Assembly (NCBI GenBank): GCA_027623615.1
Contig: JAQBVH010000287.1
Span: forward strand, 1 to 5,307
Length of the DNA: 5,307 nucleotides
DNA from: Planctomycetota bacterium
GTDB taxonomy: Bacteria; Planctomycetota; UBA1135; GCA-002686595
Reading direction: 5' to 3'
This document shows positions 1 through 5,307 of the stretch, piece by piece. The position numbers and the translations under genes are program-made. Under the pieces are notes generated by a model, which did no database searches, was not told where the DNA came from, and was given only the letters and a program-made list of their open reading frames with translations. Numbering within the stretch: position 1 is the first letter of the stretch; the number at the start of each line of letters is the position of its first letter.

Positions 1-1
1 C

Positions 2-501
2 CGCGTGGACGGCGCGTTCCGTTACAGCGACCTGTGGTTTCGGTCCTACATCGCCCATGTGTTCGCGGGGCTGGGGCTGGTGGGCGAGCGCTCGGGGCTC
101 GAGCGGACCCTCCTCGGGCTCTTCTCCGACGCCGCGAACTTCGAGGTCTTCCCCGATGTGCGTGAGCTCCTCGAACGGGCGGCCGCCATGCCGGTGGCGG
201 TCGTGTCGAACTGGGGTGAGCGCCTCGAGCCCCTGCTCGAGGGCCTGGGCCTGACGGTCGACCTGGCCATGTCGAGCGCCCTCGAGGAGGTCGAGAAGCC
301 CGACCCTGAGATCTTCCACCGCGCGCTGGCACGCCTCGGCGTCGAACCCGGGCGCGTGCTGCACATCGGGGATCGGGCTGACACGGACGTGGCCGGCGCC
401 CGGGCCGCTGGGATCCGCGCCGTCCTGCTCGACCGCTCTGGCAGAATGTCCCCCCCGCCGGGCGTGCGCGTCGTGAACGGCCTGGCCGAAGTGGAGCTGT
501 G

Positions 502-502
<1 letters not shown>
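2..502 (+). CDS. HAD-superfamily hydrolase, C-terminal part (5' end cut by window)
   Basis: Probable phosphatase of the haloacid dehalogenase superfamily, subfamily IA style; the substrate cannot be told from sequence. The frame is open to the left edge, so the start lies outside; a GTG at position 5 is unlikely to be the true start because the protein would lack motif I (the DxD nucleophile, near the N-terminus in this family). Counting from that GTG, visible motifs are motif II with Ser68 in VAVVSNWGE, motif III Lys98 in EKPDPEIF, and motif IV HIGDRADTDVAGA with acidic Asp123 and Asp128. The N-terminal visible part (about residues 1-60) is the helical cap typical of this subfamily. The usual length of about 220-230 residues implies that roughly 60 are missing. 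The stop codon overlaps the start of the MoxR gene by one base, so the two are very likely cotranscribed and translationally coupled. HAD assignment is firm; specificity is unknown. Confidence 0.93.
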
Positions 503-1481
<979 letters not shown>

Positions 1482-1485
<4 letters not shown>

Positions 1486-1727
1486 GCGGTGGTCAGGACG
1501 AGGAACAGGAAGACCGTGGAGGGGACCACCAGGGTCATCGTCCAGGCGCGGCCGCTGGCGTAGAGGCCGCACACGAGGGCCAGCGCGGCGCACCCCACGC
1601 CCAAGGCCGGGAGCCAGCCAGGCGCCTCCGTCCAGAAGAAGTGGCCTGCGAAGAGGAACAGGAGCCCGAGGAGGGCCACGAGGCCGACCCCGCGTACCCA
1701 CCCCTCCTTCGAAATGCGGCCGGCCAT
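1482..1727 (-). CDS. Small three-helix membrane protein, unknown function
   Basis: An 81-residue predicted inner-membrane protein; I do not recognise a family. After a short basic N-terminus (MAGRISKEGWVRG) there are three hydrophobic segments at about residues 13-32, 38-57 and 62-80, separated by short turns (TEAPGW and ASGRAW). This hydrophobic pattern, together with almost uniform C/G third positions in this frame, argues for a real gene although it is short. The stop codon overlaps the last four bases of the convergent MoxR gene. The ATG at 1727 has only a weak AGGG just upstream, with AGGA about 10 bases away; a strong AAGGAGG lies inside the reading frame (codons 7-8) but is not followed by an in-frame start at good spacing. 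It is transcribed divergently from the NAD operon and shares a 64-bp upstream region with it. A spurious ORF remains possible. Confidence 0.62.
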
Positions 1728-1791
1728 GACCCTGCTATCCTAATCGCCCGATTCGGCTGGCGACGACGCCGGTCTCCCCCTGAGGAACACG
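1728..1791. promoter_or_regulatory. Divergent intergenic region with candidate promoter and RBS of NAD operon
   Basis: This 64-bp gap lies between two divergent start codons and must hold at least the promoter of the rightward operon. On the plus strand TGCTATCCT (1733-1741) resembles an extended -10 element (TG-n-TATCCT, 4 of 6 matches to TATAAT), giving an expected transcript start near 1748 and a leader of about 44 bases. No convincing -35 box is seen at normal spacing. GAGGA at 1782-1786 sits 5 bases before the ATG at 1792 and is a good ribosome binding site. On the minus strand TAGGAT (1742-1737) overlaps the same bases and could serve the small membrane gene, but the distance to its start would leave almost no leader. 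This is inferred from consensus only. Confidence 0.35.
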
Positions 1792-2661
1792 ATGGATTGC
1801 CGCGTTCGCCTGGCCCAGATCGACACCCACCTGGGTGACATCAGCGCCAACCTCGCCGTCCACCTCGAGCACATCGACGAGGCGCTGAAGGACGGGATTC
1901 AGCTGCTCGTCTTCCCCGAGCTGTCCCTGACGGGGTACTTCCTCAAGGACCAGACCTACGAGGTCGCCCTGAGCGCTGACGCCGAGGCCCTGACGGTCCT
2001 CGCCGAGCGCTCCAAGGAGATCTCGATCGTCGCCGGCTACGTCGAGCGCAAGACGGACGGACGGGTCTACAACGCGATCGCGCTGTTCGAGGACGGGCGC
2101 ATCAAGCACATCCACCGCAAGGTCCACCTGGTCTCCTACGGCATGTTCGAGGAGAGCCGCGACCTCGCGGCCGGCGAGGACTTCCACACCGCGTTCTCCA
2201 AGTACGGTCGCATCGGGTTCCTGACCTGTGAGGACGCCTGGCACGTGGACGGGGCCTACCTCTACTTCCTCGACGGCGTGGACGCGATCGTGATCTGCTC
2301 GGCGGGACCCGGTCGCGGCGTGACGGGCACCGAGGGCGAGCTGTCCTCGAACCGCACCTGGCGCACGCTCCAGGACGCGCTCGCGCTCTTCTTCCGCAGC
2401 TGGATCCTCTACTGCAATCGCGTGGGCTGGGAGGACGGCGTCGTCTTCGGCGGCCACTCGCGGGTGGTGGACCCGCACGGCGCGCCGGTCGACGAACAAC
2501 TGGGCCTCGACCCGGCCACGCTCGACGTGAGCCTGAGCCGCGCCGAGCTCGACCGCGCGCGCATCCAGACGCCCCTGCGCCGGGACGAGCGCCCGTGGAT
2601 CTTCGCGAAGGCGCTGAACGATCGCCTCGACACCTGGGTGGGCCAGGAAGAGGAAGAGTGA
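1792..2661 (+). CDS. Nitrilase-superfamily amidase, likely glutaminase subunit of split NAD synthetase
   Basis: A 289-residue carbon-nitrogen hydrolase-fold protein resembling the N-terminal glutaminase domain of glutamine-dependent NAD synthetase. The catalytic triad is complete: Glu43 in LLVFPELSLTGY, Lys110 in HIHRKVHLVSYGMFEE, and Cys146 in FLTCEDAWH. The region NRVGWEDGVVFGGHSRVVDP (209-228) and the tail RIQTPLRRDERPW (257-269) match the style of NAD-synthetase amidase domains rather than generic nitrilases. Inferred role: hydrolyse glutamine to glutamate and ammonia, and deliver the ammonia to the NadE encoded next door. The start ATG has GAGGA 5 bases upstream. The stop TGA overlaps the GTG of nadE (GTGA), indicating translational coupling. 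The C-terminus ends in an acidic EEEE run. It could instead be a stand-alone amidase with another substrate, but the immediate neighbour makes the NAD role the best reading. Confidence 0.88.
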   Translation: MDCRVRLAQIDTHLGDISANLAVHLEHIDEALKDGIQLLVFPELSLTGYFLKDQTYEVALSADAEALTVLAERSKEISIVAGYVERKTDGRVYNAIALFEDGRIKHIHRKVHLVSYGMFEESRDLAAGEDFHTAFSKYGRIGFLTCEDAWHVDGAYLYFLDGVDAIVICSAGPGRGVTGTEGELSSNRTWRTLQDALALFFRSWILYCNRVGWEDGVVFGGHSRVVDPHGAPVDEQLGLDPATLDVSLSRAELDRARIQTPLRRDERPWIFAKALNDRLDTWVGQEEEE

Positions 2662-3485
2662 GCCGCCCCGAACTGGACATCGACCCGGCCCTGGTCGCGG
2701 ACCTCCTCGTGCGCTTCCTGCGCGCGGAAGCCGGCAAGTTCGGCTTCGAGCGCGGCGTGCTCGGCCTCTCGGGCGGCATCGACTCCGCGGTGAGCTGCGC
2801 CCTCGCCGCGCGCGCCTTCGGGCCCGAGAACGTGCTCGCGGTGATGATGCCCTACCGCACCTCGAACCCCGACTCCGAGGGCGACGCGCGCGCCGTCGCC
2901 CGGGCGACCGGGGTGCGCTCGAAGCTGGTCGACATCTCGAAGCTGGTCGACGGCTACCTGGACCAGGAAGGCGTCGAGGACCGCCTGCGGCGCGGCAACG
3001 TGATGGCCCGCGCGCGCATGATCGTGCTGTACGACCACTCGGCGGCCGAGGGCTCGCTCGTGATCGGTACGAGCAACAAGACCGAGGTGCTGCTGGGCTA
3101 CTCGACCCAATGGGGCGACGCGGCCAGCGCGCTCAATCCCCTCGGCGACCTCTACAAGCACCAGGTCTTTCAGCTCGCGCGCCACCTCGACCTGCCCTCC
3201 GGCGTGATCGACAAGGCCCCGTCCGCCGACCTCTTCGAGGGCCAGAGCGACGAGGACGACCTCGGCTTCACCTACGACGACGCCGACCGCATCCTCGTGC
3301 GCCTGGTGGACCAGCGCTGGAGCGCGGGAGAGCTCGAGGCCGACGGCTTCGACCCGGAGCTGGTGCGCAAGCTGATGCGCCGCATCGTCCTCAACCAGTA
3401 CAAGCGCCTGCCCCCGATCATCGCCAAGCTCGGCAACCGCACGATCGGCCAGGACTTCCGGTACCTGCGTTCCTGGGGACACTAA
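2658..3485 (+). CDS. nadE: NAD synthetase (NH3-dependent-type, adenine nucleotide alpha-hydrolase fold)
   Basis: Catalyses the last step of NAD+ synthesis: ATP-dependent amidation of deamido-NAD (nicotinate adenine dinucleotide) in the cytoplasm. The 275-residue length fits a stand-alone synthetase domain. Visible are the PP-loop SGGIDSA (38-44), RRGNVMARARMIVLYD (111-126), IGTSNKTEVLLGYSTQWGD (136-154), the conserved NPLGDLYKHQV (160-170), and KAPSADLFEGQSDEDDLGFT (186-205). The GTG start at 2658 is chosen because it forms a 4-bp overlap with the amidase stop and is preceded by purine-rich AGGAAGAGGA (2645-2654); the frame stays open further upstream to about 2595, but starts there would lie deep inside the amidase gene. 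Paired with the upstream amidase, it probably works as a two-subunit glutamine-dependent enzyme, although the synthetase could also use free ammonia. The family assignment is very secure. Confidence 0.96.
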   Translation: MSRPELDIDPALVADLLVRFLRAEAGKFGFERGVLGLSGGIDSAVSCALAARAFGPENVLAVMMPYRTSNPDSEGDARAVARATGVRSKLVDISKLVDGYLDQEGVEDRLRRGNVMARARMIVLYDHSAAEGSLVIGTSNKTEVLLGYSTQWGDAASALNPLGDLYKHQVFQLARHLDLPSGVIDKAPSADLFEGQSDEDDLGFTYDDADRILVRLVDQRWSAGELEADGFDPELVRKLMRRIVLNQYKRLPPIIAKLGNRTIGQDFRYLRSWGH

Positions 3486-3511
3486 GCGGCGCGAGGTCCA
3501 TGCGCTTGTGT

Positions 3512-3526
3512 CGGCTCCCGGAGCCG
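3512..3526. other. Short inverted repeat after nadE
   Basis: CGGCTC and GAGCCG form perfect 6-bp arms around a 3-base loop, 26 bases after the nadE stop. A 10-bp palindrome CGAGGCCTCG follows at 3533-3542. Both lie before the much stronger hairpin at 3555-3590 and may be secondary elements of the same 3' end, stabilising the mRNA end, or may be chance in GC-rich DNA. The rest of the 3486-3607 gap shows no gene. Confidence 0.3.
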
Positions 3527-3554
3527 CACCACCGAGGCCTCGCCCGGAAACTAG

Positions 3555-3590
3555 ACACGGCCGCGTTCCCCCGAGGGAACGCGGCCGTGT
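3555..3590. terminator. Strong hairpin, probable bidirectional terminator
   Basis: A perfect 16-bp inverted repeat, ACACGGCCGCGTTCCC (3555-3570) and its complement (3575-3590), around the loop CCGA. It sits between the convergent nadE (ends 3485) and the minus-strand 146-aa gene (ends 3608), as expected for a shared terminator. No T-tract follows on the plus strand; on the minus strand the arm is followed by CTAGTTTCC, only a short T-run, so it may act as a non-canonical intrinsic terminator or as an RNA-stabilising stem. The structure is certain; its function is inferred from position. Confidence 0.82.
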
Positions 3591-3607
3591 GCGTGCTGCG
3601 CGGCGGC

Positions 3608-4048
3608 TCAGTCTTCCTGCAGCTTGCGGGCGAGGTCGTCGAAGTCGACGCCCTTCATCTCGTCGCGGGTGATCGCGCCCATCTCCACGAAGCGCTTGTG
3701 CTCCTCGGGCGAGCTCATCTCGACGTTGGCGTGCTCCGGCAAGTGGGACGCGGCGCTGCGGCGGACGACCTGGGCCAGGTTCTCGGGCAGCCCCTCGGGC
3801 AGGGACTCGCGACGCTCCAGGGCGCGCTTCGCGCGGCGGCAGACCTCGAGGGTGCTGGTCAGGTTGGTCTTGATCTTCTTCAGCCGATCCACGTCGGGGG
3901 CCGGACCGTTCAGAGACCGCTTGACCTTGGCGTTGGCCACCTCGAGCACGGCGATCAGGCAGTTGAGCTTGCGCATCAGCCGATCCCGGTACTCGGGGTC
4001 GTCGAGGTTCGACTCGTGGAAGGGCTCCGGGGCGGGCTGCTCGGACAT
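3608..4048 (-). CDS. Conserved-looking hypothetical protein, helical, 146 aa
   Basis: I do not recognise a family. The protein has no signal peptide or membrane segment, so it is probably cytoplasmic. Residues 1-20 are acidic and proline-containing. Residues about 20-82 look like a basic helical hairpin (LNCLIAVLEVANAKVKR, then DRLKKIKTNLTSTLEVCRRAKRALERRE), with two cysteines at 30 and 70 in matching places of the two helices. A Pro/Gly linker (83-89) leads to a C-terminal acidic region with EEHKRFVEMGAITRDEM (116-131) and VDFDDLARKLQED (134-146). The ATG at 4048 is chosen because it is the only good Met start; the upstream in-frame extension to 4219 runs through low-complexity, uncharacteristic sequence. 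No clear ribosome binding site precedes it. Third positions are G/C-rich as in neighbours. It is convergent with nadE across the hairpin and lies 294 bp from the lipoprotein stop upstream, so it probably has its own promoter. Confidence 0.8.
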   Translation of the reverse strand: MSEQPAPEPFHESNLDDPEYRDRLMRKLNCLIAVLEVANAKVKRSLNGPAPDVDRLKKIKTNLTSTLEVCRRAKRALERRESLPEGLPENLAQVVRRSAASHLPEHANVEMSSPEEHKRFVEMGAITRDEMKGVDFDDLARKLQED

Positions 4049-4242
4049 GGTGAGGATCGCTTTGGTGATTCGCAGGAGAGACGGCGTTGCGCGCCGCGGA
4101 CACTCCAAACTACCCCCCTGTTCGGGGACGGGACGGACCTCGACGGCTCGAGGCAGACCTGCGGAAAACGTTTCCGGAGGGCTGTCTCGGTTTGGGCCCG
4201 AAAAGACTCTCCGAATCACCGGTCAGTGCAGGTCCTTACCCC
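4049..4242. other. Noncoding leader region of the 146-aa gene with small inverted repeats
   Basis: No gene is supported here. The stretch is less GC-biased in places than its neighbours and should contain the promoter of the minus-strand 146-aa gene, but I see no convincing -35/-10 pair. It holds a near-palindrome CGGAAA-ACG-TTTCCG (4162-4176) with an AACGTT core, which could be an operator, and a small hairpin CCTCGA-CGGC-TCGAGG (4138-4153). Both are more than 85 bases upstream of the start codon. CCCCGGGG (4239-4246) runs into the tandem repeat. Function of any of these is speculative. Confidence 0.3.
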
Positions 4243-4313
4243 GGGGCCCTACTGGGGGGCCCTACTGGGGGGCCCTACTGGGGGGCCCTACTGGGGGGCC
4301 CTACTGGGGCCCC
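4243..4313. repeat. 13-bp tandem repeat with six G-tracts (GGGGGGCCCTACT)
   Basis: The unit GGGGGGCCCTACT repeats head to tail with an exact 13-base period. The first copy is shortened (GGGGCCCTACT, 4243-4253), four copies are full and identical (4254-4266, 4267-4279, 4280-4292, 4293-4305), and a final partial copy GGGGCCCC ends at 4313. The plus strand thus carries six G-tracts of 4 or 6 bases separated by constant 7-base loops (CCCTACT), fitting the standard G-quadruplex pattern. Each unit also contains the palindrome GGGCCC, so neighbouring copies can pair as alternative hairpins. It lies in noncoding DNA, 30 bases after the lipoprotein stop (minus strand) and upstream of the 146-aa gene. 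Identical copies suggest recent expansion or homogenisation by slippage. Confidence 0.97.
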
Positions 4314-4317
4314 ACCG

Positions 4318-4335
4318 CGAGGCGCCGGCGTCTCG
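4318..4335 (-). terminator. Weak hairpin just after lipoprotein stop, possible terminator
   Basis: CGAGGCG (4318-4324) and CGTCTCG (4329-4335) pair over 7 positions around CCGG, with one imperfect position (an A-C mismatch in the minus-strand RNA). It begins 7 bases after the lipoprotein stop and is followed in the minus-strand direction by GGGGCCCC and the tandem repeat, so hairpin plus repeat could together end the transcript. No T-tract is present. Low confidence. Confidence 0.3.
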
Positions 4336-4342
4336 ACCTGGA

Positions 4343-5307
4343 TCAGTCGAGGGCCGACTGCAGAACGAGGCTCTGCTCGCTCAGGTCGACCTTGCCCGCG
4401 ATCAACACCGGGATGCCGTTCACCTCGCCCAGCATTCCCCGCCAAGTGCCCAGGTCCGAGCTGAACATCCGGCTCGCAGTGACTTCCTTGGGACCGATCG
4501 TCGGCCGCATCGAGGAGAGGATCAGCATCTCGAGCCCGTCGGTCATGTAGACCTTGGCGCGCGTGCCGTCCTCGGCCACCTGCTTGTCCATCGAGTCCAG
4601 GAGCGAGTAGCCCTGGGGCAGGTAGGAGGGGATCAGCGGGTCGAACTTGAACGCGGACTGGAGCTGGCCCGAGTTCATGCTGACGGGGGTCGTCTCGTAG
4701 AGGTACGAGACCATGTTCAGCCCGGTCAGATCCGCGTCGTAGGTGAACGACTCGAAGGCCACATCCGCAACCAGGTTGCCCACCAAGTCGTACTCCTGGT
4801 AGGCGAGCACCAGGCCCGTGGTCGGGTCGAAGTCGACCAGGTAGGCCGAGTGCGCGTCCTGCATCCGGTCGATGCGCAGCTGCACGGTGGGGATACCCGC
4901 TACCGAGCGCTGGGCGTCGATGATCGCGATGGCGTAGTTCTGCTGGAACAACGCCAGATCCCGAATCACGAAGTCGCGGTAGCGATAGCTGAGCGTCTGG
5001 CGCAGGTCCTGCAGCGCGAGGAGGACCCCCGGGTTCGGATGGGCCGTGAGGACCTCGAGCGTCGAGATGTTGAAGCCGCCCTCGCCGTCGGCGCCGACCT
5101 CCTCGCGGTACTCGAAGCCGGGCGCCTCGTGGTACAGCTTCACCAGGCGGATGCCGCGAAACACCGTGTTCCAGGGAGCATCCGCGGCAAGATCGAGGAA
5201 CGCCGGGCCGCCGGACGAGAACTCGAAGGCCGGATCGTCCGAGGTGTTCGAGGCCGCCTTGGCTTCACCGGAGCATCCGGCGAGCAGGCCCAGGAGGGCG
5301 AGGGCTC
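4343..5307 (-). CDS. Lipoprotein resembling MucB/RseB (5' end cut by window)
   Basis: The frame is open to the right edge; 320 residues are visible and the true start lies outside. The first visible residues, ALALLGLLAGCSGEAKAAS, are the end of a lipoprotein signal peptide with lipobox LAGC (Cys codon at 5275-5273), so the mature protein is lipid-anchored in the envelope. The GTG at 5164 is therefore not the start. The N-terminal domain (about visible residues 50-190) carries RSVAGIPTVQLRI (133-145) and DFDPTTGLVLAYQEYD (158-173), the style of the LolA/RseB-like sheet. The C-terminal domain starts at YLPQGYSLL (228-236) and includes VYMTDGLEMLIL (252-263), resembling the second domain of MucB/RseB, periplasmic regulators that bind an anti-sigma factor. 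This family link is recalled from motif pattern, not from a search. It may be an envelope stress sensor or simply a LolA-fold lipoprotein; lipoprotein status is firmer than function. Confidence 0.85.
   Translation of the reverse strand, partial: ALALLGLLAGCSGEAKAASNTSDDPAFEFSSGGPAFLDLAADAPWNTVFRGIRLVKLYHEAPGFEYREEVGADGEGGFNISTLEVLTAHPNPGVLLALQDLRQTLSYRYRDFVIRDLALFQQNYAIAIIDAQRSVAGIPTVQLRIDRMQDAHSAYLVDFDPTTGLVLAYQEYDLVGNLVADVAFESFTYDADLTGLNMVSYLYETTPVSMNSGQLQSAFKFDPLIPSYLPQGYSLLDSMDKQVAEDGTRAKVYMTDGLEMLILSSMRPTIGPKEVTASRMFSSDLGTWRGMLGEVNGIPVLIAGKVDLSEQSLVLQSALD

Noticed and set aside
2595..2658. Upstream start for nadE or a programmed frameshift fusing amidase and synthetase
   Set aside because: The frame is open upstream to 2595, but the GTGA overlap with a purine-rich binding site explains translation of two proteins; no slippery heptamer is seen.
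2409..4103. Long minus-strand open frame opposite nadE and across the hairpin
   Set aside because: It runs antisense through the conserved NadE motifs and through the terminator hairpin, and has compositionally biased sequence; it is a shadow frame.
4064..4220. 9-bp inverted repeat GGTGATTCG (4064-4072) / CGAATCACC (4212-4220) flanking the 146-aa gene leader
   Set aside because: A 9-bp match at 139-base separation is close to what chance allows in a region this size, and no transposase lies between the copies.
4243..4313. CRISPR array or phage attachment site
   Set aside because: The 13-bp period has no spacers and there are no cas or integrase genes nearby; it is a simple tandem repeat.
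3624..4550. Plus-strand open frame covering the tandem repeat, encoding GGPTGGPYWGALL-type repeats
   Set aside because: It is antisense to the 146-aa gene and to the end of the lipoprotein gene, has no start context, and its repeat peptide is simply the 13-bp DNA repeat read through all three frames.

Overview
This is a GC-rich bacterial window (C or G dominates third codon positions) with six protein-coding genes in tight arrangements. The strand layout is HAD > MoxR > < small membrane protein | amidase > NadE > terminator < 146-aa unknown < repeat block < lipoprotein. The lipoprotein has a clear lipobox and its body looks RseB/LolA-like, which suggests a Gram-negative-type envelope. GC content, gene style and the split NAD synthetase would fit Planctomycetota, Myxococcota or a similar high-GC lineage, but nothing here fixes the phylum.

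Left part (1-1727): the C-terminal three quarters of a HAD-family phosphatase overlaps by one base with a complete MoxR-type AAA+ ATPase. The ATPase converges, with a 4-bp tail-to-tail overlap, on a small three-helix membrane protein on the minus strand. The DUF58/von Willebrand partner genes that usually follow moxR are absent.

Centre (1728-3607): a 64-bp divergent intergenic region precedes a two-gene operon for the last step of NAD+ synthesis. The first gene is a nitrilase-superfamily amidase with an intact Glu-Lys-Cys triad. The second, joined by a 4-bp GTGA overlap, is an NH3-dependent-type NAD synthetase with an SGGIDSA PP-loop. Together they look like a glutamine-dependent NAD synthetase split into two subunits: the amidase would release ammonia from glutamine and the synthetase would use it to amidate deamido-NAD. 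A perfect 16-bp hairpin closes the operon and separates it from the convergent minus-strand gene.

Right part (3608-5307): a minus-strand 146-aa helical protein of unknown function is followed (in + coordinates) by about 294 bp of noncoding DNA. That DNA holds the most unusual feature of the window, a 13-bp tandem repeat (GGGGGGCCCTACT) with six evenly spaced G-tracts and GGGCCC palindromes. Beyond it is a minus-strand lipoprotein, cut by the window edge, whose sequence style resembles the two-domain MucB/RseB family.

I see no RNA gene, CRISPR array, insertion sequence or phage gene. I do not see a clearly new multi-gene system; the best leads are the repeat/G-quadruplex block, the split NAD synthetase, and the two minus-strand proteins.
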